Under the pieces are notes generated by a model that did not search any database, was not told the origin of the DNA, and saw nothing but the letters and a program-made list of their open reading frames with translations. Positions 34,881-45,687 of a stretch of DNA of 64,000 nt are shown here, piece by piece. Every line of letters starts with the position of its first letter. Position 1 is the stretch's first letter. A program made the position numbers and the translations under genes. The stretch comes from Venturia oleaginea (lineage: Eukaryota; Ascomycota; Dothideomycetes; Venturiales; Venturiaceae): the NCBI GenBank assembly GCA_013176395.1, contig JABMLP010000012.1, forward strand, positions 1 to 64,000, in the 5' to 3' direction.

Positions 34881-36607
34881 TTACGACTCTTCAATTTTAT
34901 CGCTATTAACAATAGATTCTAAGTCCGTCGTGCTGCTATCTGATTCAGAAGATATCTTGATATCTTTTTTACAAGTTCGCGCATTATGCCCAGTTACGCC
35001 GCAGTTCCCACAGCGCCGTTGAGTTGGTCGGGCTATTTCTTGATCACCGATACCACGAGCCTTCTTCGATCCCTGAGGCGCTACAGACGCCTCTGCAGCT
35101 ACCTGCGCTGCTGCAGTCCCATACTCCATAGTACCACCTTGCTGGATCCGCTTCCTTTTGCGCGATTTTCGCTTCTTTATTACTGCCAATTGCTCTTCAA
35201 GCTCGTGGTTGCGCGCAACGAGTAGAGCGTTTTGGTGAAGCATCAATTCAGCGCCCTTAACAAGCTGGGAAAAGCCAGCCTGCGCAGTAACTGGTGACCG
35301 AGTAAAAGAGTCGCTTACGAGCTTGGATTGGGATCCAAATTCATGAGTATTGCTTGGAGTCTTTGCCTGCCACGGCGTTTCTGGGAGACGGGGTTCTGGC
35401 GGGGTACGTAGCCGTACTTCAAGGTGGTCCAATACCGCCTGCGCGTCGATAGGGACTAGCCCTACTGCCTCAAAGGCCTTTTGACAGTTCTCTTTTGTAA
35501 ACACGTCGAAAAACGCGTCTTTGAAGGCAGGGAGAAAGCCTTCCTTGTTGATATGGTACACGCGTCGGCGCGCCAAGTCCCGGATGCGTTGGGAGTACTT
35601 GCGCTTCAACTGCGAGAAGCAGACCACGCCAAGGGGCTGGAGTATATGCGACGAGTGCGATGGCATGCAGAGGGTTAGAATCTTATTTTCGAGGCAGTAG
35701 TCCTTAAAATTCTGGTTGAGATGGCTCTCATGGCCGTCCAAAATGAGTAGCCTGTACCCTACCCCCCCCCCCCCCCCCCCACCTGCCGCGCCTTTGTATG
35801 CGCGTCAAAATGCTTCAACCACTCAAGACCACGCGCGTTATTTGTCCAGCCGTTCTCAGAGACTGAAAGCTTCCAATTGCGCGGTATATCTGCCTCCTCG
35901 TACCACACAGAGATGTGAACGCGTCCTTTGTAGATAATGAAGGGTGGGGTTGCATACCCAGCGGCGCAGATACTCTGGATAACCGTAACCCATTCGCGAT
36001 CGCCCGGCTGAATGAGTTCCGGCCTTGTACGTCTCTCGGAGGCTGTAACGACTTTCATTGACCCAATAACACCCATCTGGAAGCCAATCTCGTCAAAGTT
36101 GTGTGTATCCTCGTCGTGGACGCCGTACTTGGCTTTGGTATCGGCAACGAGCTTGAACCACGCGCCAATAATCTCTGGATCTTCCTGTAGTATCCTCTGC
36201 CTATCCTTGGCTCGGTTGAAGGCCATCTTGAGCTCATCTGAGCGCGTAACAAACCTCTCAGCCCAGTTTTTGCCCACTGGCTCTCCACCGCGTATAGATA
36301 GCAGTTTATCGGCCATATCTGCTACCTCACAAAGCCGGGGCGCAAATCCTCGCGAATCGAGGTCAAGGATGTATCGGACAAGCGTTTTCTCTTCGGTAAG
36401 GGTAAGTTTCCGACCATTTGGTGGTGTTTCGAGGATAAATGGGACTCCTTTAACGTGCTCAGAGAGGATTCGCTGTTTAACGTCAAAGGCACGAGCGGCG
36501 GCCCGTTGGCTTCGGAATTGACCGGCTTGGAGGGCTTGGAGGGCTTGGAGTGCAAGCTGGATTGTCCCTTCGTGTTGGAGTAATAGTGCGTTTCGTTGTT
36601 CAGACAT
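34881..36607 (-). pseudogene. DDE transposase (Fot1/pogo type), frameshifted in a poly-G run
   Basis: ATG at 36607 (MSEQRNALLLQHEG). The N-terminal helix-turn-helix region up to about residue 98 is very different from copy A. From YILDLDSRGFAPRLCEVAD onward the two copies are nearly identical. The frame breaks at 35762-35780, where a run of 19 G (minus strand) replaces a run of 5 G in copy A within the codons for ARQVGVYRLLILDGHESHL. The frame resumes at MDGHESHLNQNFKDYC and continues through the DDE core to the CCHC knuckle (CGNCGVTGHNARTC) and the stop at 34881. No internal stop codons remain in the rest. Confidence 0.92.
35762..35780. repeat. Poly-C run (19 C) within transposase copy B
   Basis: Nineteen consecutive C on the plus strand at a site where copy A has five. 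The length change disrupts the transposase frame. Homopolymer length may also be affected by sequencing error. Confidence 0.85.
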
Positions 36608-37079
36608 AATCACATAAGAGGAATGGTAGAAGTCTTGGCAGGTTTTGAGCGGTTGGGTGGTTTGAACGGCTGGGTGGTGGAACACGTTATGCCTTTTTCT
36701 TCTCTTTCTTCCTCTCTTGCCTTCTTTACCTATCCGAGCTCCTACTATACCTCCCTACCTTATGAATTGAATATCAAGAGAAGAGGAAAGAGAGATTGCG
36801 GCGACGTATGTAAACTGCGCCGACAATTTACTCTCAGCCTCTCAGACGGGTTTCCTCGAAAGGACGCTCCGATTGGTTAAAATTCCCTAGCCACTACAAT
36901 ATCATACGCCACGCCCCACCAAAACCTCACGTGTGAAGATAAGATGAAGACAGGAGGAGAGGAAACCCCTTCAGGAGGCTGATTTATAAGATAAGTCACC
37001 ACCATTAGCACAACAGCACCCAAACTGACGCACACCAATTCATTACCCTACAACGGAAAAGGCCAAACACATTTCAACC

Positions 37080-37703
37080 ATGCCATCCAACAAAGATCGG
37101 TTATACTTAGCTTTCTACGCTCGCAGCGGAGCTGCAAATATGCCAGGTGGGGAAGACAAGTAGACATCCCTACCAAAAGCCTGCATAGACCTAGCTAAGA
37201 ACAGATACTCCAGGTACCACTGGGCCCTCCTAATCGGCCCGAAGACCGAATCCAAAAACGCAGCCGGAAGACGCTGTCACGTGAAACAGAAATTGGAGTT
37301 TGTTACTGCAGGTGGGGTTTCAAGGTCAAAGAGTGTGTGGGTGTAAGAAGATAGCCAGACATCGCTCCGCTCAACTGCTGCGATCCTTGTGCGTATCCTC
37401 ACTGGCAAAGTAGTTGATGGGATACGACTCAGGGATGTATTTGCTAGAACTCCCTTACGTGCAGGGCACGAAGGGTACGAGAAATGGAACTGTGTTTCTT
37501 GGGTGCGGGAGGCTCTTAATTGTGCTGCTCTCGATGGTAATGCGTTAGGGAGGTGTCAGACCGATTGGACATATGTCTAGGATACCGCTATGTGGTACGT
37601 TGCAAAGAAGGCCGCTGAACATCGGTTTGACGGAAAGGGGCAGTTTGATCAGGACAAGGTAGCGACATGGGACGCATCAGAGAACAAAGAGTGGGTTGCT
37701 TAA
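37080..37703 (+). pseudogene. Conserved fungal hypothetical protein, two in-frame stops
   Basis: ATG at 37080 (MPSNKDRLYLAFYARSGAAN). An intron at 37160-37213 (GTAGAC...CCAG) joins MPGGEDK to YHWALLIGPKTESKNAAGRR in frame. The rest continues as one frame to 37703 through VRILTGKVVDG, EKWNCVSWVREAL, DGNALG and AEHRFDGKGQFDQDKVATW. These are blocks of a small fungal protein family of unknown function that I recognise by its YHWALxxGPK and WNCVxWVxEAL motifs. Two stops interrupt it: TAA after KSVWV (near 37347), where relatives have an aromatic residue, and TAG before DTAMWYV (near 37578). The rest of the frame is preserved, so inactivation looks recent. Expression with readthrough cannot be excluded. 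Confidence 0.75.
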
Positions 37704-37777
37704 AGGGATAGTTAGTAGGCACTTAATTTTCATCACTAAAGTAAATACGCCTCAGTCTGTCCAACTCTAATTCTGCC

Positions 37778-38605
37778 TCATGGATGCAGAAAATTGCCCA
37801 CTTCTTTTTGCCAGAACAAATTTCGAAAATTGGCATTCCATGCAGTTATGTACTCCCAGTAATAGGGTAACCATCCAGCAGTTTCCCAGTCAATAATGCC
37901 AACGACTTTATCGTCGCGGATAAGTATATTGAAACTGCTCAGATCGCCGTGTGTGAGAACTGGTGGGTGTGTTATGGCTTCGTGAAAGGCAGCTAGTTTT
38001 TGAACATCTGAAATGACAGCGTCACTCAGCGAATCGGGCGCCCGTGGCGAATTTGAGGTTTGTGCTTTGACATCCTTGGACGTTATATTGTTCCTAAGCT
38101 TCAAGTGAAAGTCTTGAAGAGTGTTGAAAAGTCCCCAGAACGACGTATCGGGAAGCCGACAATCCCAGATCGGGCCGCCGTCCAAGTTGGAGACACCGAC
38201 GGACTTCGAGGGTATATGCCGGAGTTCTTCTACCATTTGTTTAAGCTGACTGAAAATCGATGCCTTTGACGGGTCTGGAAGCGCATGCCATCTATGTGCT
38301 AGCATCTCGCCGCGAATCCTTTCCATAAGTATGTAGATGTGGCCACGGTATGTGAAAGTATGGTAAACCGCCGGTACAGGAATGGAGGTGTTTTTTGCGA
38401 TAAACTGCAGCGTATTTGCTTCGGTGAGGCGCCGAGAGTCTCCGACTTTGATACGGACGTTGTGAAAGAGTATTACGCCCCGGCCTTTCCCGAAGAGCTT
38501 GCTAAAAGATCTGCACCTTGCCAGTTTTGTTATTATCAACGTGAAATGGCGTAGTGCCTGTTTCTGCAAACGCGATTTGAGATCTGAAGTCTCGGTCTTG
38601 GCCAT
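37778..38605 (-). CDS. APH-family phosphotransferase (kinase-like)
   Basis: 275 aa from ATG 38605 (MAKTETSDLKSRLQKQ). An upstream extension would use a TTG start and is not adopted. It is a fungal aminoglycoside-phosphotransferase-like kinase with IPVPAVYHTF and HIYILMERIRGEML (hinge), the Brenner catalytic loop LTHGDLSSFNILI (Asp and Asn present), and the metal-binding IIDWETAGWLPYYWEY. Members phosphorylate small molecules. The substrate is unknown, and in fungi it is rarely an aminoglycoside. The Lys of the N-lobe is less clear in this short version. It faces away from the KH gene across a 1.2-kb gap. Confidence 0.85.
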   Translation of the reverse strand: MAKTETSDLKSRLQKQALRHFTLIITKLARCRSFSKLFGKGRGVILFHNVRIKVGDSRRLTEANTLQFIAKNTSIPVPAVYHTFTYRGHIYILMERIRGEMLAHRWHALPDPSKASIFSQLKQMVEELRHIPSKSVGVSNLDGGPIWDCRLPDTSFWGLFNTLQDFHLKLRNNITSKDVKAQTSNSPRAPDSLSDAVISDVQKLAAFHEAITHPPVLTHGDLSSFNILIRDDKVVGIIDWETAGWLPYYWEYITAWNANFRNLFWQKEVGNFLHP

Positions 38606-39853
38606 CGTATTGTGGAGGAAGTCAGACAGATTGCATGAGGGCGTGGGTATGTGGTTGGAGAGAGAAGACGACAATGGGCATGCTGCAAGTCGCTTGCAGT
38701 TCTTTGCAAGCATTCAAGAGTCACATGGGCACGCTGGAAGCATTTCGTGATGTATGCGATGCGGTGGCGAAGGCGGGAGTCAGCGTTTGTGTGGTTTTGA
38801 TTCTTCGCGAGGAGTTGAGGAAGAGACAGGGGCACACCTGCAGGAGTGTGGAGATCAAATATGGATAACGTAATCCACTACCGAAAATTACACTCCCCTG
38901 AACGGTTGAGTTTCGTGCTGTGAAATCGCACCACACAAAGGTCATCAAATAAATGGTACAATGGCAAACATCTCTGCGCGGTTGTGTCGGCAAGGAAGCC
39001 TAGACCCAAAGCGCTTGAGCAGACGATGAATAAGGTCGAGAATATATCACAATATGCGACGAATATTCCTATGAATTGATAGCTATATCGCAGAATACCT
39101 CGAAATTGATAGATCCAAATCGCGGGGAGACTTTGCAATTGCTATCCCGATACAACCTTCAGCTTTCGACCGTAAATCAAAGGATAATATATGGATATGT
39201 ATGCACGTAATGAGACCTGTTTGGCACAAGATTCAAGCCGACCAAGTCAATTTGACGAACACATTTTTCTCGGAAACAAAAGAGGGCCTCGATTGGAAGT
39301 GAAGGTTTGAGCTTCCATCGGGCGTGACAAAGGATGTTCCTGGGGATATTGGGGTGGGATAGGATGGGGATAGCAAGGCGATTGTGAAAGTCAGGAGCAA
39401 GTATGTTAATAGCATGGGGATTTGCGACAAGGTTCAGAGCCCAAGGTGGTCTTTACCAGGCAATCTGCGAGAACTCATAATATGAAAAGTATTAAAGCGA
39501 TGCTCGCTCGAATTGAGAGGCCCTTGATGGGTTTTGAGGTTTGTGTTGAAGAAAGGGAAGAAAAGATTTTCAATCTCTCCTAGTGGGCAGGTTTGGCTTG
39601 GCAAACCTCGGCACCGAGAGGTTCGAAAGTCGAAACTTCACCACTGGCAGATCCTTCTTGCCTCATTCCACACCAACACGTCGCTTTCCACTAAGGAGTG
39701 ACACGACTCCTCGAATACTGCTTCTTCTCTACCACAATCCGGATATTCAATTCCAAACTCGATTTCTTCGATTTCCCTGTCCGCGCGTCTCCCATACGTC
39801 TTGCACCACCTAGAAGTCTTTCACATACCGTCTTCGCATTTACACACCTCACC
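38606..39853. promoter_or_regulatory. Divergent promoter region, APH kinase / KH protein
   Basis: The two genes are transcribed outward. The last about 150 bp before the KH start are C/T-rich (CTCGATTTCTTCGATTTCC type), as in many fungal 5' leaders. No other gene is recognised. A weak AACGTAATCCACTACC near 38870 resembles half a Fot1-type terminus but has no partner. Confidence 0.4.
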
Positions 39854-41755
39854 ATGGCGCAACAGCCAGATGTCCAAGCCATATTGGCTGCGCTTCAAGG
39901 TAATCCCTACTTTCACCACGGCGCATATTCTTTGTCCGCTGGCTCTAACATGTGCGCTTCAGCGTCTCAAAACAATGCCGGAACTCCTACCCAGCAGCAG
40001 TATCAGCAACCACCACCGGGTATGCCACAGCAATACCAGCAGCCTCTTCCTCAGAGCTACGGTCTTCCTCAGCCTACAGCATCTGGCAGTGTAGACTTGA
40101 GCGCAATTCGCCCCGTTAGCACTGGGAATGTCAATTTTGAGGATGCGCTGTCCAAGGCGAGGAACTTCGCTGCAGACAAGGGGATCTCATACGATCCGCG
40201 ACAGGCTAACAATGGTATTTACAACTTCGCGATTGCGAACAGTGCACCAGACCTAACCATCAACTCAGGTCCTCCTCGACAGGATCCACGTCTAGCTGGG
40301 CGCCCTCCTCAGCAACAAGCATATCGTCAAGAACGATCGCGCACTCCTCCTCGCCGGGACGACTTCCGCAACAACAACCCATATCGTGATGAGCGACGCG
40401 ACGACTCCCGACGAAACAATGGCTACAATCGCGAGCGATCTCGTTCTCCCCCCAGAGGCGGCGCGCGCGGTGGCACATTCTCACCACATCAACAACGCGA
40501 TCGCGCTCCCTACCAGAGTGGTGGAGGCGGTGGTCAGAGAGATGACGACAACCAAGAGACAATCATGGTTGAATCCTCCCTGGTTGGTTTAGTGATTGGC
40601 CGACAGGGTGAGAATTTGCGACGCATTGAATCCGAATCCGGCACGCGTATTCAATTCATTACCGGGCCCACGGAATCAGGACCTCAGCGACAATGCAGAA
40701 TTACTGGACCACCACGCGCTCGAACGGACGCAAAGAAGGAGGTATACCGGATCATCGACGAGAACGGCGGAAATGCGCCCAAAGACTTCGGACCTACAGG
40801 CGGTGCTCGTGGCGGCTCCAGCAACGGTGGCTCACAAGCCGGTGCGAGAGGAGCGCGAAGCACCTCGAACCAGCCTCAGCTACGCGAAGGCGAGAACAGC
40901 ATTCAAATCATGGTGCCTGACCGCACAGTCGGTCTCATTATCGGCCGTGGGGGAGAGACTATCCGCGACTTGCAGGAGCGTAGTGGCTGCCACATCAACA
41001 TCGTCGGCGAGAACAAGAGCATCAACGGTTTGCGACCGGTCAATCTCATTGGCAACCAGCAAGCCGCATCAAAGGCGAAGGAACTAATCCTCGAGATTGT
41101 TGAAAGCGACACTCGGAGCCAAGAAGCTGGCGGCGCTGCTGCAGCTGCACCGGCTGGCCGTGGCCCACAACAGGATCGTCGTCAACAGTTTGAAAATATG
41201 GAAGGAAAAGTTACTGAGACTCTTATGGTTCCCTCCGATTCAGTCGGTATGATTATCGGCAAAGGTGGCGAGACGATCAAATCAATGCAAGCCGAGACTG
41301 GCTGCAAGATCAACGTCCAACAAGCCTCAGGCCGTGACGTTGAACGACCAATTGACCTTGTTGGAAGCGCACAAGCCATTGAGGCTGCTAAGCAAGCTAT
41401 CTGGGAGAAGGTAGATCAAGTTGTAAGTTTCCGAGGTCCTTCATCAGCCAACAAATTCTCACTAATCCAGGCACAGAAGGATAAGAACAATGGTGGCGGA
41501 GGCGGCCGAGGAGGCAATCGTGATGACCGTCATGGTCAGTATGGTGGAGGTGCCCAATACTCACAACAGCAAGCTCAACCTTGGGGTCAACAGTCAGCCC
41601 AGGGCATGACCCCACAAGCGGGTGCTCATGGTGGTGAAGACCTATACGCCCAGTATGGTGGTTATCAAAACTACCTGATGCTGTGGGTGGCCGCTTCTCA
41701 GCAAGCAGGTCTTGGTGGTCAAGGCCAAGCTCCCGGCGGGCCCCCTGGAGCATAG
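39854..41755 (+). CDS. Three-KH-domain RNA-binding protein
   Basis: Three exons: 39854-39899, 39963-41422 and 41471-41755, giving 596 aa. Introns are 39900-39962 (GTAATC...TTCAG) and 41423-41470 (GTAAGT...ACTAATCCAG). Both are multiples of three, so an unspliced frame also stays open. The start MAQQPDVQAILAALQ is typical of this fungal family, related to FUBP/KSRP-type proteins. A Gln/Pro-rich N-terminus and an Arg/Ser/Asp stretch (ERSRTPPRRDD, ERSRSPPRGG) precede three KH domains with GxxG loops in IGRQGEN, IGRGGET and IGKGGET. A Gly/Gln-rich C-terminus ends GGPPGA. It probably binds single-stranded RNA (or DNA) in post-transcriptional control. It appears intact. Confidence 0.92.
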   Translation: MAQQPDVQAILAALQGNPYFHHGAYSLSAGSNMCASASQNNAGTPTQQQYQQPPPGMPQQYQQPLPQSYGLPQPTASGSVDLSAIRPVSTGNVNFEDALSKARNFAADKGISYDPRQANNGIYNFAIANSAPDLTINSGPPRQDPRLAGRPPQQQAYRQERSRTPPRRDDFRNNNPYRDERRDDSRRNNGYNRERSRSPPRGGARGGTFSPHQQRDRAPYQSGGGGGQRDDDNQETIMVESSLVGLVIGRQGENLRRIESESGTRIQFITGPTESGPQRQCRITGPPRARTDAKKEVYRIIDENGGNAPKDFGPTGGARGGSSNGGSQAGARGARSTSNQPQLREGENSIQIMVPDRTVGLIIGRGGETIRDLQERSGCHINIVGENKSINGLRPVNLIGNQQAASKAKELILEIVESDTRSQEAGGAAAAAPAGRGPQQDRRQQFENMEGKVTETLMVPSDSVGMIIGKGGETIKSMQAETGCKINVQQASGRDVERPIDLVGSAQAIEAAKQAIWEKVDQVVSFRGPSSANKFSLIQAQKDKNNGGGGGRGGNRDDRHGQYGGGAQYSQQQAQPWGQQSAQGMTPQAGAHGGEDLYAQYGGYQNYLMLWVAASQQAGLGGQGQAPGGPPGA

Positions 41756-42832
41756 TCGGTGCCCGTGATCACTGCCGTGACGTGATGCGCCAAAGTCCCG
41801 GACTCGACCTTGTGCTTGCTCGGTGCTTCTTTGCTCGCATGCTTGACGATGTTGATGATGATGATTCTCCACCGTATCACGTTGACCAGGTGACTTGACC
41901 TGATATTCGCTGCTCCCGATTTGCGACTCTGCTCTCATGATGCGACAAGATTTCTCATGCTTTCATCATGGATGCTACGACGGATGACTTGACATGCATG
42001 GAAAGTATGCCGTGCGGTGCTTGACCTCGACTCTTTCTTCGACTCTCCCAGTATATCTTCTCAGCGACAACCGAACTATACCCTTCTGGACACGTAGGCT
42101 GGTGATACATCCATGTTTGACTATGATGGCGCTATACTTCGACTTCTTCTCGGTTTGCATGGTGCGACCCGATTATCATCTTCATCTTTTGACCGGCGTG
42201 GCCCTTGAGCTGAGGCCTCCCATCTTCGACTATGAGATCTTACTTGCGAGGTGCGATAATCTTGATACGACACGATCCTGAGCAAGAAGACATTGCGACT
42301 AAGCTCACGATATTGCCTTTTGATCTTCTTTGCTTCTGCCTAGCTCTGGCAAATTTCTGCTCCACCTTGCAACGAGGATGCCGCGTTTCGACGCAACAAT
42401 CACGTCGATTATTGGCCCTTGTTGTACAAAAAAAAAGTGTTATTGGTGTTGGGCGACTCGTCTCTGGATATTCCTTGCTTTCTGGCTGGCTTTGTTGTTA
42501 GTAGTGTCTGTTATGTATTATACTCGATTAGGACGAATGATATACGATGCACTTTGAATTATTTCCCGTCATTGCTCCATCACTCGGTGGAATCGCTTTT
42601 GCATGGACAATGAAGATTGTCAGTCTACTGGCCGCATGAGAGGTGTTGATTATTCTACCGTGTCTATGGCTCCACCTCGAAATCCTCTTTGGATGAATTC
42701 TCTGACTCAAGTTCCAACTGCTTTCATCCTCCGTTTTCTCAACTCTGTCTCTCTTGGAATTTCGTTCGCACTTGTTTATTGAACTTTTCGTCTCCCCCTC
42801 TTTTGTCTCCCCCTCCCCACCTCAGATCTTGA
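41756..42832. other. 3' flank of the KH gene, no gene seen
   Basis: About 1.1 kb with the likely 3' UTR of the KH gene and then unremarkable sequence with T/C-rich patches (42770-42835) up to the Copia fragment. No coding content recognised. Confidence 0.45.
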
Positions 42833-43870
42833 AAGATTCCATTCGAAATCAGAAAAGGAGAACAACCTAATCTTTCTCATATCAGAATATTTGGCTCCCT
42901 CGCTATTCATCTAGTAGCTAAGGGACATGCTACACTACTTGACAAACCACAATCTCGAAAGATGGATGTCAACACAATCAAAGGAAGGCTTGTTGGATAT
43001 GTTGGATACTCAGGCACGGCCAAAATTTGGATACCATTTACTAAACGAGTGATCAAATCCGACAGCCACAAGATCTTCGAATTAGATACACAATTCAAAG
43101 GGAGTGAATTATTTCAATCTCAATTAGCCCCGGACGAAGACGATATTGTCCTCTCAATTGACGAACTTGTCAAGAACTGGGAGCTCATTTCAGAGCCCAA
43201 CGCTACAGATGTAAGGCGAGAAAACGATTCAAACGCTACAAACATTAGCGATGCCGGAGGAAATGATTCTTCCGGGTGAGAAGACTACGATGATGATGAA
43301 ACCTCGGACAGCCCTCCTAATAGCGAACCTCCAATTCCGAGATATCCTCGAAGACAACCTCTTCCAAACTCAACCCGCAAAATCAATCCAGCTATCTACG
43401 GCGATCGACTTAAAGGACGTACGAACGCTATCGTCACAGGTATATGCCTCGTCACGGAGAACCCTCAAACAGCAGAACCAAAAATATATGCGGAATCTCA
43501 ACAAGGACCCGAAGCTAAAGAATGGCACCAAGTAAGTGTCGTCGAACTCAAGGCACAAGAGAAAATGAGGTCGTGGCGTAAGGTAAAACGTTCGAAACTA
43601 CCTCAGGGAACTCGTATCCTTACGAGCCGATGGGTGTGTAAGCGGAAGCGAGACCAGAACAACAAAATTGTCAAATACAAAGCTCATATTGTGGCTCGAG
43701 GCTTTCTGCAACAATTTGGTCTTGAATACGACGGAACATACCCTGCCGTCTGTAACACTACGTCAACGAGATTACTCCTTACTATAGCAGCATACTACGA
43801 CCATGAGGTCTACCATGTTGCCGTCGACACCGCGTACCTCAACGTATCGCTCGACCGTGTCCCTTTATAG
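42833..43870 (+). pseudogene. Ty1/Copia polyprotein fragment (integrase C-terminus to RT)
   Basis: One frame from 42833 reads PNLSHIRIFGSLAIH and GRLVGYVGYSGTAKIWIP (end of the Copia integrase). It then passes through an acidic linker with one in-frame TGA at 43277-43279, then AIYGDRLKGRTNAIV, and enters the RVT_2 reverse transcriptase: RILTSRWVCKRKRDQNNKIV, YKAHIVARGFLQQFGLEY, DTAYLNVSLD. It stops at 43870 before the catalytic YVDD. Gag, protease, the integrase core and most of RT are missing and no LTRs are seen, so this is an internal fragment. Confidence 0.88.
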
Positions 43871-44154
43871 CTACACTAATAGCCTGCAGGTAGAACTTTC
43901 GAGAATAATACCTAGGAGCTTAACGGAGGAGTTTAGTACTTGTTAAGGATACTGTCACGTGGACATGTATTCAATGGTATTCGTTTGTATTTGACTGCAT
44001 TCATATACATTCAAATACGCACCAGTCTGTTTCTTCATGATTGGTTGAATATCTTACAGGATCCTAACGATCACGTGTTGGCTCAATGCTCAGGTCATGA
44101 GCCATAAGCAGGCAGGTCAGCTCAAGAGTCAACCTCTGAGCCATGAGCCATCTG

Positions 44155-45428
44155 ATAGCACGGTTATTCGAAAAACAGCACACACAGCGAGAACTCAATT
44201 CTTGGAATTTACAGAAGTATCATCTAAAGATCATCAAAACACATCTGCCAGTGGCTGCTCCGGCCTCTAGAGGCCATCGCGCGTCCCTCAGCATCGAGGA
44301 GGTACCTCTAGAGTCGCAGTCGCGGCCACTGCAGAGCAAGCACACGAATACACGAGCAAGCTACACGAACGATGCGTCCACCAAAGACAACAGCAACCAT
44401 CTAGTCACTATCTCCCGGCTAGTCCATCACCCCAGATGACACTGCAACGCCCCGAGTCGACGAGTCACCGCTAGAACGGCAATACCTTCAACACAACTCA
44501 AACAACAGACGCCCGGTGTGCAACAATCGGCACCACACACCACTGCAACGACTAGACAACCTCTCCCAACGTCTTGGCAAACCGTCCGGCTACAAGCTGT
44601 TGCCCAGAGCCTTGAGCCTCTCCCCAAACTGTTGCCTCCCAATTATGGCATTTGCAAGAGTAGGTGCGCGACACAGTAAGCAGTAAGGACGCATAGAAGG
44701 AGCTTATTGGCGGCAAATCCCCTCCCTACAAGCCAGCAGACGTAGCCTTGAGCCTCTCCCCAGACTGTTGCGTCCCAGTTATGGCATTGGCAAGAGTAGG
44801 AGCGCGATATAGCAAGTAGGGAGAGCGACTAGCAGCAGGTAGGCTCCGACTATAAGACGGCAGGTCTATAGCACGATCGGTGCCATACAATACGGCAGCC
44901 ATAAGATAGCCTTGTCTACGGGAATACCTGGAGTATCACACTCAAGCAGCGAAATCACGACTACGGTGGTTACTATTGTCTCCAGCATCACACAACTAAG
45001 TACACTGCCGCATAGGAATCTGGTGCAAGGCAACAATCACAAGCGGAAACACATTTCGGGAACAGACAAGCCTTGAGGGATAAGGCGAAACAGAACGACA
45101 AAGCTGAGCATTAGAGGTAGACTGTAGTTAGAAGGATAGCGAAACACGAGGCATTGCCTCTTGGAGTCTACATAGCACAGATATACTAGCAGAATAACCA
45201 GTATCTACAACAGCCAGCGGGCATTTGGAGATACTGGTTAAGGGAAAAGGAGGAGGACGGAGGGGACAGCTGGTCTTGTTTCAGTGAACAAGGCGAAATG
45301 GGGCGTGGTAGATTTTATGATTTATCACGTGTCGGCTGTCTGGTGAAGTCCTCCTGACCGGACATAGCTGCGTGATTAAGCGGCTGCAACCGAGTAGGAA
45401 ACAATCAATCAGTCAATCAATCAATCAA
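44155..45428 (+). mobile_element. Non-coding retroposon, copy 1, with (TCAA)n tail
   Basis: 1,274 bp flanked by the perfect direct repeat CCATGAGCCATCTG (44141-44154 and 45429-45442). It ends in a (TCAA)n-type tail at about 45400-45428. It is highly similar along its length to the element at 58530-60134. The 5' end extends about 16 nt further (ATAGCACGGTTATTCG) than the other copy. It contains two copies of a roughly 60-bp unit beginning GCCTTGAGCCTCTCCCC. The longest frames are under 100 codons, so it has no recognisable coding capacity and must be mobilised by another element's machinery. Confidence 0.8.
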
Positions 45429-45687
45429 CCATGAGCCATCTGGCTCATGCATTAGGCTTCGAGCCTTATGGGAGGATTTCGTATATTATGGACGAGACTC
45501 TGCTCCCTCAGTGTCTCGTATCTCAACTCTCTAGTTATTTCGCTATTGCTTTTAGTTACTTAGCACAATTCACGACTCTTATATCTTGCAAGCTTCGCTT
45601 CACTTGTTTGATACGATATTGTCGCCCCGGACCACTTGAACCCTACTGTACGGATTAGCCAAATCCAGCTAGATTACTTTGAGCGAT

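Larger units (their letters stand above)
34813..36687 (-). mobile_element. Fot1/pogo-type DNA transposon, copy B
   Basis: Ends are ACGTACTCCACCACCC on the left and the inverse of ACGTGTTCCACCACCC on the right. TA flanks both sides (34811-34812 and 36688-36689). Length is 1,875 bp. Each end carries two copies of a motif of type ACCCARCCGYTCAA, unlike copy A. The box CTTGGCACGACCA next to the 3' terminal motif is shared with copy A and with the short derivative. Confidence 0.93.

Noticed and set aside
38868..38890. AACGTAATCCACTACC resembling a Fot1-type terminus
   Set aside because: Only a partial match, with no partner end or flanking TA pair of the right form.
41423..41470. Alternative reading of the KH protein with the intron retained
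   Set aside because: The frame stays open, but donor GTAAGT, branch ACTAAT and acceptor CCAG are all canonical and the retained segment is not family-like. Treated as an intron.
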